Shown: piece by piece, positions 51,708-60,404 of the stretch
Position numbering within the stretch: position 1 is the first letter of the stretch
How the letters are laid out: every line of letters begins with the position of its first letter
Source: Clostridium sp. CAG:567
Lineage (GTDB): Bacteria; Bacillota; Clostridia; TANB77; CAG-508
Direction: 5' to 3'
Length of the DNA: 64,000 nt
Assembly (NCBI GenBank): GCA_000437855.1
Contig: FR902169.1
Coordinates: forward strand, 1 to 64,000
Translations under genes and position numbers: made by a program
Notes under the pieces: model-generated
Databases searched by the model: none
Told to the model about the DNA's origin: nothing
What the model saw: only the letters and a program-made list of their open reading frames with translations

Positions 51708-52037
51708 TTATAAATAAATATATGCTAGTCCAAATACAAAACTTTCTTTTTCTGTTTTATTCATTTCCATAACCTTTGATAATATAAAAACATCTATATT
51801 ATATTCTAAAGTTACCATTCTATTTTTATTATAATTCTTATCAAAAACACATAAGAAATTCTTCAAAAGTTCAATCAAATTTTCTTTATCAATTTTCAAT
51901 TTTATCATGTCACTTTCTAAAACAATTATAAACAATTTTAATTTATTTTCTACGCTTAAAGTTTCAAAATATCTTACTAAAATTTTTACTTTTTCACTAC
52001 TATTTTTTAATAACAGTTTATCATTCCTATCATTATT
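51708..52037 (-). pseudogene. Open frame without a convincing start
   Basis: The minus-strand frame is open from a TAA at 52040 to the stop at 51708 (about 109 codons). It reads as helical protein (KLLLKNSSEKVKILVRYFETLSVENKLK then IKLKIDKENLIELLKNFLCVF...). Only a TTG (51935) or an internal ATG (51908) could start it, neither with a good SD. Probably the C-terminal remnant of a small protein such as a repressor or recombination accessory gene. The next 120 bp (52041-52162) show nothing else. Confidence 0.35.
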
Positions 52038-52162
52038 TTATATAGGGCTTGGGACTTAGTTCCATGGTTTGAATTTTGACTAGGGAGGAAAAATTCAGTG
52101 CTTGTTAGAGTTCAAGTAGGAGTACAAAAATCATTTCAAACATAAATTTTTTCTGTCATTTT

Positions 52163-53876
<1,714 letters not shown>

Positions 53877-53917
53877 TTTTATATTCTATATTAAAAACAA
53901 TTCTAAAAACTCTAAAA

Positions 53918-54199
53918 TTAATGCCTTGCTATGTATTCTTGTAGTTTAGATAAAGGATATTTAGTCCTTAAATCTCTCACATAAAAGTAATCATGTTCAT
54001 TAAAGAATAAATATAAATTATTCTTAATAATTACTCTATGTGGCTCTACATACGCTAGATTTGTATGTTCTATAACTCTTAAACAACCTTCTAATATCAT
54101 TTGGTGTTCAAGTTTTATAGCATTCAAACGGCAAGCCCATTCAATTTTAGAGAGTAAATCTCTGCTTATCTTGTTTTTCTTCTTTACAATACTTATCAT
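53918..54199 (-). CDS. Hypothetical protein beside recombinase remnant
   Basis: 93 aa from the ATG at 54199 (AAAGGATGG upstream; the earlier ATG at 54223 overlaps it). Not recognised. Helical N-terminal half (LLSKIEWACRLNAIKLEHQMIL), then a beta-rich end (YVEPHRVIIKNNLYLFFNEHDYFYVRDLR). The stretch EWACRLNAIK is faintly like the end of TnpV proteins, but the rest does not follow. Lies between tRNA-Lys and the dead serine recombinase, so it is probably left over from the same element. Confidence 0.5.
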   Translation of the reverse strand: MISIVKKKNKISRDLLSKIEWACRLNAIKLEHQMILEGCLRVIEHTNLAYVEPHRVIIKNNLYLFFNEHDYFYVRDLRTKYPLSKLQEYIARH

Positions 54200-54234
54200 A
54201 TCACACCATCCTTTCTTTTTCAATAAAAGGCAAC

Positions 54235-54265
54235 AAAAAAATCAACCTTTTACAGTTGATTTATT
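54235..54265 (-). terminator. Terminator of tRNA-Lys(CTT)
   Basis: Minus-strand stem aaatcaac/gttgattt followed by a T7 run. Confidence 0.7.
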
Positions 54266-54296
54266 GTTTTTCGTCTGGTGCGACGATTTAATCTTT

Positions 54297-54372
54297 TGGT
54301 GCGTCATAGAGGAGTCGAACCTCCGACCATCAGATTAAGAGTCTGCTGCTCTACCAACTGAGCTAATGACGC
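54297..54372 (-). tRNA. tRNA-Lys (CTT)
   Basis: 76-nt cloverleaf, acceptor GCGTCAT/ATGACGC, loop CTCTTAA with anticodon CTT, encoded CCA. A second lysine tRNA (TTT) is at 59693. Confidence 0.93.
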
Positions 54373-54390
54373 GTATAATTAACTTTAAAT

Positions 54391-54420
54391 ATTATACGGC
54401 GTATTAGCCTATTTTGTCAA
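54391..54420 (-). promoter_or_regulatory. Promoter of tRNA-Lys(CTT)
   Basis: Minus strand TTGACA (54420-54415), 18-nt spacer, TATAAT (54396-54391). Confidence 0.8.
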
Positions 54421-54437
54421 TAGTTAGTTTATTTATT

Positions 54438-55283
54438 TTAGAATAATTTATTTGCAATTTCTGCAAATTGCTCTATAGTTAATTCCTCTCCTCGTATATT
54501 TTCATTTATTTTTAAACTTTGTAATACCTCTTTTATTTTTTCTTTCGTTGTTATTCCTGAATTCGACAATCCATTTACTAATGTTTTTCTTCTTTGTGTA
54601 AAACTTGCTTTTATAATTTTGAAAAATAATTTTTCATCATTTAATTTAACAGGTGCTTCTTTTCTAATATTCAATCTTATAACTTCTGAATTAACCTTTG
54701 GTTCCGGAACAAAAGATGTATTTGGAACTGTCAGCATTTCCTGTGCTTCTGAATAATAATATACACAGTATGTGATTGCCCCACTATTTTTTCCTCCTGG
54801 AATTTCTGTCAATCTGTCTGCTACTTCTTTTTGTATCATAACTGTTATACTATTTATATTTAATTTTTCTTCTAATAACTTCATTATTATTGGAGTAGTA
54901 ATATAATATGGTAAATTTGCTACAATTTTTACTGAATAATTGTTGTCATTTTCTTCTTTTATCAGGTTGTTTAAATCTACTTTTAGTACATCTTCATTTA
55001 TCACTTTAAAATTTTTATATAACGCAAATCTATCATTTAAAATTTCCAACATTTTTTTATCAAGTTCTATTGCAATTACTTTACCCGCTTTTTCTACAAG
55101 TTTACTGGTTAATGTTCCTAATCCTGGCCCTATTTCTATTACAAAATCATTTTTTTCTATTTCTGCTGTTTTTATTATATTTTCTATTACATTATCATCA
55201 ATTAAAAAGTTTTGTCCTAAGTTTTTATTTGCATTAATATTATATTTTTTCATTAAAAACTTAGTTTCTTCATAAATGTTCAT
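54438..55283 (-). CDS. rsmA: 16S rRNA dimethyladenosine transferase RsmA/KsgA
   Basis: 281 aa, normal length. KNLGQNFLIDDNVIENII (N-terminal motif), SAM-binding IGPGLGTLTSKL near residue 52 and IELDKKML near 75, catalytic NLPYYITTPI near residue 126 (NLPY motif), FVPEPKVNSEVI near residue 195. Dimethylates two adjacent adenines in helix 45 of 16S rRNA, a late check in 30S assembly; loss gives kasugamycin resistance in other bacteria. Single gene. Confidence 0.95.
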   Translation of the reverse strand: MNIYEETKFLMKKYNINANKNLGQNFLIDDNVIENIIKTAEIEKNDFVIEIGPGLGTLTSKLVEKAGKVIAIELDKKMLEILNDRFALYKNFKVINEDVLKVDLNNLIKEENDNNYSVKIVANLPYYITTPIIMKLLEEKLNINSITVMIQKEVADRLTEIPGGKNSGAITYCVYYYSEAQEMLTVPNTSFVPEPKVNSEVIRLNIRKEAPVKLNDEKLFFKIIKASFTQRRKTLVNGLSNSGITTKEKIKEVLQSLKINENIRGEELTIEQFAEIANKLF

Positions 55284-55344
55284 ATTTTTCCCCTATTTTT
55301 ATAATTTATATATTATAGTATATAAGCCCAACCATTAAAAGTCA

Positions 55345-55378
55345 ATAAAAGCACTAGTATTTCTAGTGCTTTTATTTC
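55345..55378. terminator. Terminator after the VanW/G5 gene
   Basis: Perfect 11-bp stem aaaagcactag/ctagtgctttt with T-rich ends on both strands. Confidence 0.8.
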
Positions 55379-57210
55379 TATTCAGTAGTATTGTTTTCAG
55401 TTTTCTCATTATTAACTGTTGTATTTGTTTCTGTATTTGTTGAAGGCTCTGGTGTTGGTGTAGGTGTTACTGGTGCAGTTGCTTTTTTTGTTCCTTTTCT
55501 CACAATTTTATTTCTAGAATTATAAGTATCTTTTGAAAGCAATGTCCTTGAAATTACTTTTCCATTTTGTTTTACTATTTTATATCCTTCACTTCTACAT
55601 CCAGTAATTGCTGTTTGTTCTACAACTTCTTTTCCTTCTTCTAATGTTTGATCCTCTTTATATATTGTCGTTGGATTAATATATGATGTTACTTTTGATT
55701 GTATAATTACTTCATATTCATTTTCTTCTTTTATACCATATACTGAAACTTTACATACTCCACCACTTGCTGATGCAACTAACTTTATAGGATATTTTCT
55801 TGTATTTTTAAATATAAAGTCTAGACTTCCATAATAAACTGTTGCATCTCTACTTGGTGCTACATATCCAGTTGTAAACATGTGGTTACTTCTTTCTACA
55901 ATTTTTAAGTTTGCAAGTAATGCTGTATTATATATTGTTGATGATACTTGGCAAACTCCTCCACCAACATCTGGCACAACTTTTCCACCAATATATGCAG
56001 TTCCTTCTTTAAAGCCTGCTTCAATTGTTCTTGAACCTACTACAGTATTGAATGAGAAGTTTTCACCAGGCATAATTACTGTTCCATTTACTTTTTGGGC
56101 TGCTAATTTTATATTTACATTTCTGTTATAATTGCTTGCATCAAATCTAGTAGAAAAAGTCGAAATTAAATCTGGAAAAGCTTTTTCTCCTAGGTCTTTA
56201 ATTGTCTTTTTAGCTTTTGTTATTTTTAATGGTATTTCATATTCTTTTTTATCTTGTTGTAGTAATTTTTCAGCTTCCTCTATAGAAATTTTGAAATCAA
56301 CACCATCAACTTCTGCATGTACTACCGTAGGGTTTAACTCTATATATGCATCTTTTGGTTCTTTATATATTTCATCACGTATTTTTTGTAAATCAACTGG
56401 ATCTGGTTCTTTATATTCTACAGGTATTTCTATTTCTTGATAATTTGTATGAATATTACTTAATTGATCTCGTATTTTTTGTTTTAATTCTTCTGTTTTA
56501 ATAGTGTAACCTGCTTTTCCCTTTACTAATATTAATTTTTGTTTTTCAATATAATAGCTGTTTTCTACAACTGCATCTTTTAATTTTGAATTTATATCCT
56601 TAATAGTATTTGATAATAAATCTTCATCTAAATATAATGTTGGTTTTATTTCTTTTTTTAATAACTCTGTAATTAATATTTCATAATTATTAGATATAAT
56701 ATTTCCTTTTCTTCCGATGTTGTATGCTTCATTAATAGCGCTATCAGTATCAAATTTTGCATTAAATGTATTAGCTGTTACATTAGTCTCATTATCTTCT
56801 CTTTTTAAAATTAGACTACTGTTTTCTTCTTTAAATCTTTCATCTATTGCATTATTTACTTTTGTTGTAGCTTCTTCTATTGTTAAATTAGATACATCAA
56901 TACCAAGAATTGTTATTCCTTTTAATATTTTATCATTACTCATATTTAACAATGCAAAAATAATAGAAAATATCATAACAGCTAAAACAATAATTAATGA
57001 AATAATTATAGCTTTTACTTTTTTGGGATTATTTTTTTCTACATGTTTTACCTTTTTATATTCTGTTTTTTCTTCTTGTTTAATTTCTTCTTTCACAGGC
57101 TCTTTTTTCACTTCTTCAGAACTATTTTCTTCTTTGGTTTCTTCAATATTTTCATGAATTTTTTCTTCATTTACTTCGTCTTGATTATTTAGATTTTCGT
57201 GTTCTTCCAT
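55378..57210 (-). CDS. VanW family protein with G5 domain
   Basis: 610 aa from the ATG at 57210 (AAAAGGGG upstream; the earlier ATG at 57270 has none). Acidic/Lys-rich cytoplasmic N-terminus (about 1-68), one membrane helix (about 69-92), two PG_binding_4-like repeats (about 105-220 and 230-340), VanW domain (about 360-500; ASNYNRNVNIKLAAQKVNGTVIMPGENFSFN, GVCQVSSTIYNTAL), a G5 domain (about 510-585) and a Thr/Pro/Asn-rich tail. YoaR-type envelope protein, probably peptidoglycan-linked. VanW in the name does not by itself mean vancomycin resistance; no vanHAX genes are here. Confidence 0.9.
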   Translation of the reverse strand: MEEHENLNNQDEVNEEKIHENIEETKEENSSEEVKKEPVKEEIKQEEKTEYKKVKHVEKNNPKKVKAIIISLIIVLAVMIFSIIFALLNMSNDKILKGITILGIDVSNLTIEEATTKVNNAIDERFKEENSSLILKREDNETNVTANTFNAKFDTDSAINEAYNIGRKGNIISNNYEILITELLKKEIKPTLYLDEDLLSNTIKDINSKLKDAVVENSYYIEKQKLILVKGKAGYTIKTEELKQKIRDQLSNIHTNYQEIEIPVEYKEPDPVDLQKIRDEIYKEPKDAYIELNPTVVHAEVDGVDFKISIEEAEKLLQQDKKEYEIPLKITKAKKTIKDLGEKAFPDLISTFSTRFDASNYNRNVNIKLAAQKVNGTVIMPGENFSFNTVVGSRTIEAGFKEGTAYIGGKVVPDVGGGVCQVSSTIYNTALLANLKIVERSNHMFTTGYVAPSRDATVYYGSLDFIFKNTRKYPIKLVASASGGVCKVSVYGIKEENEYEVIIQSKVTSYINPTTIYKEDQTLEEGKEVVEQTAITGCRSEGYKIVKQNGKVISRTLLSKDTYNSRNKIVRKGTKKATAPVTPTPTPEPSTNTETNTTVNNEKTENNTTE

Positions 57211-57335
57211 GACTTTTCCCCTTTTATATAAAGTATATAATTTTGTATAAAATAATATTACCACAACCATATATTTTTTACAATAAAAATCTGTTTATAT
57301 TTTGTCAAAATTTACAATTTTTTCTGTTTTTATAC

Positions 57336-57364
57336 TAGACAAGTTTTTCTTTTTCTTATATAAT
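57336..57364 (+). promoter_or_regulatory. Promoter of the XRE-S24 regulator
   Basis: TAGACA (57336-57341), 17-nt spacer, TATAAT (57359-57364); AAAAAGAGG SD before the ATG at 57399. Confidence 0.7.
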
Positions 57365-57398
57365 ACTCGTAGAAAATATTGTAAAAAGAGGTATTATT

Positions 57399-57977
57399 AT
57401 GCTAGGTCAGATGATTGCATATATTCGAAAAGAAAAAAAGCTTACAAAGGCAGGCATTGCTAGAGGAACAAACATTAATACAGGTCATTTAACACATATT
57501 GAAAAAGGTGAAAGAAATCCTAGTCATAAAGTATTAAAAAATATGTGTAAAACAATGGGAATTCCTTATCGTCCTTTGATGTATACTTATGATAAAGAAC
57601 TTACTGAAGAACAACTAGCTTATAAAGTTGTTACTCATATACCTTATGATAAAATACCTACTTTTGATTTATTAGGCGGTTTAATAGATTGCCCAACTAC
57701 AGTTTCAGGAGCTTCTATTGCTGTAAAAATAAATGATACATCAATGGAACCAAAATTAAAAAAAGACACTTATGCATATATAGAATTTAATACCCCACTT
57801 GATAATAGAGATATTGGATTATTTAGTTATAATAATAAACTTTTAATTCGTAAATTTATTATTCGTAAAGATGGAGTAGTTTTAAGAGCTGAAGATAAAG
57901 AAATTCCTGATATATGTTTAGATCCAAAAGAAGAATTTTATATTGTTGGCAAAGTAGTAGGTTCTACTTCAAATTAA
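57399..57977 (+). CDS. XRE-type regulator with S24 (LexA-like) peptidase domain
   Basis: 192 aa. N-terminal XRE helix-turn-helix (about 3-57; LTKAGIARGTNINTGHLTHIEKGERNP), linker, and S24 domain (about 95-190): Ser in DTSMEPKLKKDT (about 117) and Lys in LLIRKFI (about 150) form the Ser-Lys dyad of self-cleaving repressors such as CI and LexA. In phages these control lysogeny; here it is next to chromosomal genes, with no phage genes nearby. Its Ala-Gly cleavage site is not obvious (SGAS stretch at about 102). Regulon unknown. Confidence 0.87.
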   Translation: MLGQMIAYIRKEKKLTKAGIARGTNINTGHLTHIEKGERNPSHKVLKNMCKTMGIPYRPLMYTYDKELTEEQLAYKVVTHIPYDKIPTFDLLGGLIDCPTTVSGASIAVKINDTSMEPKLKKDTYAYIEFNTPLDNRDIGLFSYNNKLLIRKFIIRKDGVVLRAEDKEIPDICLDPKEEFYIVGKVVGSTSN

Positions 57978-58062
57978 AAATTTTGTCAAAAATACTTGAA
58001 TTATATTTTTTTATATTATAATATTAAATTAGTTAACAAGAGATAAATAAGGAGAATTTTAA

Positions 58063-58521
58063 ATGGAATTAGTTAAAAATATTTTCTTTAATACAGATAA
58101 ATTAGTTGAAAACTCAAAAGTGAAGATTTCTTATGCTGGAAAACTTTTTCAGAATGGTTCAGAAGAAGTTTATATTCACTATGGTTTTGGTCTTAATTGG
58201 GATAATTTAGGAGAAATTAAAATGGAAAAAACTGAACTTGGTTTTCAAGCAGAAGTTGAATTAATTTCAAGTGACAGTTTTAATTTCTGTTTTAGAAATT
58301 CTAATAATGAGTGGGATAATAACAATGGAGAAAATTATATTTTCCCTATTGAAAAAGTAGAACTTGCTCTAGTAGTAAAAGAAAAAACATCTTTGACAGC
58401 TCCTAGAAAATTAAGAAAATCATACATCTGGAGTAAAAAAGTACGTTTAGCAGTTTATAAAATAATCACTTATTTGCCAAAATTAATTTCTGGAAATTAT
58501 AAAAGAAAAGTTTCAGAATAA
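58063..58521 (+). CDS. Carbohydrate-binding-module protein (CBM25/53-like)
   Basis: 152 aa. One beta-sandwich module (about 18-95): VKISYAGKLFQNGSEEVYIHYGFGLNWDNLGEIKM and FNFCFRNSNNEWDNNNGENYIF with the conserved aromatic and Asn-rich loop (WDNNNGxNY) of starch-binding CBM25/53 modules. The C-terminus (about 110-152) is basic with a short amphipathic or membrane-touching helix (VRLAVYKIITYLPKLI). No signal peptide, so it probably acts inside, perhaps on glycogen (inference). GGAGAA precedes the ATG. Confidence 0.8.
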   Translation: MELVKNIFFNTDKLVENSKVKISYAGKLFQNGSEEVYIHYGFGLNWDNLGEIKMEKTELGFQAEVELISSDSFNFCFRNSNNEWDNNNGENYIFPIEKVELALVVKEKTSLTAPRKLRKSYIWSKKVRLAVYKIITYLPKLISGNYKRKVSE

Positions 58522-58566
58522 ATATTGAAAATATTTACCAAAAGTTTTTTCATATATATTTTTTCT

Positions 58567-58604
58567 TTAAAAAAGAGAACTATTTAAATAGTTCTCTTTT
58601 TTGT
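58567..58604. terminator. Bidirectional terminator
   Basis: Perfect 17-bp palindrome arms aaaaaagagaactattt/aaatagttctctttttt between the CBM gene and the convergent SDR gene. Confidence 0.85.
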
Positions 58605-59359
58605 TATATATACCATCCTCCATTTATTGATATTATTTGTCCTGTGGTATATTCGTCTTCTACAAGCCATTTCACACATCTAGCAATATCTTTTGTATTT
58701 CCTATTCTGTTTAAAGGAATCTGCTCTTTTATTTGTTCTAATTCTTCATAACTAAGTCTGCTATTCATATCAGTATTAATAATACCAGGCGCAATTGCAT
58801 TTACTCGTATATTAGATAATCCAACCTCTTTTGCCAAAGCCTTAGTCATTCCATTTATTGCAGCTTTTGTTGTTGAATATGCAACTTCACATGAAGCTCC
58901 AGTTTCACCCCAAATAGATGAAATATTAATAATACGTCCACTTTTTTCTTTTATCATATACTTTAATACTTCTTGTGTACAATTAAAAACAGAATTTAAG
59001 TTAACATTTATTATCTTCTGCCACATTTCTTCTGAAACATCTGTAAATAATCCCTCAAGAGATATTCCCGCATTGTTTACTAATATATCAATTTTTTTGA
59101 ATTTTTTTATTGCAAATTCAATTAAACTATTTACTTCATTTCTATTTGATACATCTGCTTTTACTACTTCAATATTAAAACCTTTTTGTAACATTTCATT
59201 TTTTAGTTCTTCAGCTTGCACTTTAGAATTATTGTAATTTAAAATAACTATGTAACCATTTTCTGCTAATGTTCTTACAATTTCTGCACCAATTCCTTTT
59301 GCTCCTCCTGTTACTATAGCTACTTTTGAATTTGTATCTATTTTTTCATTTTCTTTCAT
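58604..59359 (-). CDS. SDR oxidoreductase, FabG-like (3-oxoacyl-ACP reductase type)
   Basis: 251 aa classical SDR. TGGAKGIGAEIV (TGxxxGxG cofactor loop, about 17), NNAG (about 93), catalytic Ser in NISSIWG (about 147), YSTTK (Tyr160-Lys164 type). Residues after the first loop favour NADPH. Ending GQIISINGGWYI is FabG-like. It is not within a fab gene cluster, so its substrate may be another ketone. AAAGGAG SD before the ATG. Confidence 0.87.
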   Translation of the reverse strand: MKENEKIDTNSKVAIVTGGAKGIGAEIVRTLAENGYIVILNYNNSKVQAEELKNEMLQKGFNIEVVKADVSNRNEVNSLIEFAIKKFKKIDILVNNAGISLEGLFTDVSEEMWQKIINVNLNSVFNCTQEVLKYMIKEKSGRIINISSIWGETGASCEVAYSTTKAAINGMTKALAKEVGLSNIRVNAIAPGIINTDMNSRLSYEELEQIKEQIPLNRIGNTKDIARCVKWLVEDEYTTGQIISINGGWYI

Positions 59360-59449
59360 ATTTTATAATTCTCCTTTATAACTTATATAAAAAATGTCCT
59401 GACAAATATGCACAGTTCAATGTAACTTACTCTTATTGTATATAAAGCA

Positions 59450-59485
59450 AAGAACTAGGCAAGTTGTACAACAAACCTAGTTCTA
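59450..59485 (-). terminator. Terminator of the tRNA operon
   Basis: Stem agaactagg/cctagttct with an inner 5-bp palindrome (aagttgtacaac) in the loop; T-rich on the minus strand. After tRNA-Thr. Confidence 0.65.
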
Positions 59486-59491
59486 AGTAAT

Positions 59492-59567
<76 letters not shown>

Positions 59568-59571
59568 ATAT

Positions 59572-59646
59572 TGGTGACCCCGACGGGAATCGAACCCATG
59601 TCTCCGCCGTGAAAGGGCGATGTCTTAACCGCTTGACCACGGGGCC
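59572..59646 (-). tRNA. tRNA-Glu (TTC)
   Basis: 75-nt cloverleaf, acceptor GGCCCCG/CGGGGTC, anticodon loop with TTC, T-arm GGGTTCGATTCCC, encoded CCA; 4 bp from tRNA-Thr. Confidence 0.95.
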
Positions 59647-59659
59647 ATAAAAAGAAACT

Positions 59660-59692
59660 TGCTAGGATTTAATTTTAATTAAATCCTAGTTT
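59660..59692 (-). repeat. Hairpin between tRNA-Lys and tRNA-Glu
   Basis: ctaggatttaatt/aattaaatcctag stem with a 2-4-nt loop. No strong T-run, so more likely a processing or attenuation hairpin than a full terminator. Confidence 0.5.
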
Positions 59693-59768
59693 TGGTGAGC
59701 CATCGCGGACTCGAACCGCGGACAACTTGATTAAAAGTCAAGTGCTCTACCACCTGAGCTAATGACCC
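59693..59768 (-). tRNA. tRNA-Lys (TTT)
   Basis: 76-nt cloverleaf, anticodon loop CTTTTAA, acceptor GGGTCAT/ATGGCTC with two G-U pairs, encoded CCA. Confidence 0.94.
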
Positions 59769-59774
59769 AAGTTC

Positions 59775-59842
59775 CAAGCTCGTTACCAACGTTTGTTTTA
59801 CGTTAGCACAAGCTCGTTACCAACGTTTGTTTTACGTTAGCA
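59775..59842 (-). repeat. Two exact tandem copies of a 34-bp unit in the tRNA leader
   Basis: 59775-59808 and 59809-59842 are identical 34-mers containing cgttaccaacg and tttacgttag, followed by the first five bases of a third copy. They lie between the promoter at 59851-59879 and the 5' end of tRNA-Lys and so are transcribed in the leader. Confidence 0.85.
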
Positions 59843-59850
59843 CAAGCCTT

Positions 59851-59879
59851 ATTTTAAACTATTTTTTTTAATTTGTCAA
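59851..59879 (-). promoter_or_regulatory. Promoter of the tRNA-Lys-Glu-Thr operon
   Basis: Minus strand TTGACA (59879-59874), 17-nt spacer, TAAAAT (59856-59851). Confidence 0.8.
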
Positions 59880-59926
59880 TAGATTTTTCATTTTTTGTGA
59901 AAAAAATGTAATTTTTTTTTGAAAAT

Positions 59927-60112
59927 TTATGAATTTAGCTTTTTTATTATCTCTTCTACATCTATTCCATGTACTTCACAAGCCTCTTCTATGGTCTCTG
60001 CTTGTGATGCTGGACATCCTAAACAATGCATTCCTGCTTCTAATAAAATTTCTGCTTTTTCAGGAGCTTTTTCCAAAAGTTCTCCTATTGTCATTTTTTT
60101 ATCTATTTGCAT
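59927..60112 (-). CDS. DUF1858 domain protein
   Basis: 61 aa, a single DUF1858 domain: MTIGELLEKAPEKAEILLEAGMHCLGCPASQAETIEEAC, with the CxxC pair (Cys 30/33 region) and third Cys. This domain occurs alone or joined to hybrid-cluster-associated disulfide isomerases; it may bind a metal or take part in thiol redox. Function not established. Stands alone next to the tRNA operon. Confidence 0.87.
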   Translation of the reverse strand: MQIDKKMTIGELLEKAPEKAEILLEAGMHCLGCPASQAETIEEACEVHGIDVEEIIKKLNS

Positions 60113-60181
60113 AGGTATTCTCCCTTCTAAAATTAATATTATTAAATATATTAAATTTTATCATATATTTTAAAAAAAGTA

Positions 60182-60210
60182 TAGACAAATTAAAAAATAT
60201 ATTATATGAT
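60182..60210 (+). promoter_or_regulatory. Promoter of the type IV secretion-like operon
   Basis: TAGACA (60182-60187), 17-nt spacer, TATGAT (60205-60210), 22 nt before the start of the small membrane peptide. Confidence 0.65.
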
Positions 60211-60231
60211 TGTAAAAAATTGGAAGGTGGT

Positions 60232-60384
60232 GTGTTTTTTATAAATTTAGTAGATTTTTTCTTTATTATTCTTATTATCAATTCTTTTGTATTTTTTTAT
60301 TCAATTTATAACTTTTTTAATATCAAAATTTTTTATAATCTACAAGGTTCTAAATTAAAATTAAAATCAATTAATTTAAAATAG
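60232..60384 (+). CDS. 50-residue membrane peptide, first gene of the T4SS-like operon
   Basis: GTG start at 60232 with GGAAGGTGG a few bases upstream; 50 codons to a TAG at 60382. One long membrane helix (FFIILIINSFVFFYSIYNFF, about 9-30) and a Lys-rich cytoplasmic tail (KLKLKSINLK). Not recognised. It is behind the operon promoter and its stop is 9 bp before the AGGAGG of the VirD4-like gene, so it is probably translated; but at this AT content a chance frame is possible. Confidence 0.5.
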   Translation: MFFINLVDFFFIILIINSFVFFYSIYNFFNIKIFYNLQGSKLKLKSINLK

Positions 60385-60404
60385 TTTTTAGGAGGTGTTT
60401 ATGA

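Noticed and set aside
53918..54199. Second TnpV gene
   Set aside because: Only the stretch EWACRLNAIK is similar to TnpV; the diagnostic YYLPNL and GKYGR parts are absent.
54270..54310. Attachment repeat at the 3' end of tRNA-Lys(CTT)
   Set aside because: tggtgcg occurs twice 24 bp apart, but only seven bases match and no second distant copy was found; too short to call an att site.
55378..57210. Vancomycin resistance determinant
   Set aside because: The VanW domain is common in YoaR-type envelope proteins; there are no vanH, vanA/B or vanX genes.
59775..59848. Possible CRISPR array from repeated 34-mers
   Set aside because: The copies are directly adjacent with no spacers, only two complete units, no cas genes, and they lie in a tRNA leader.
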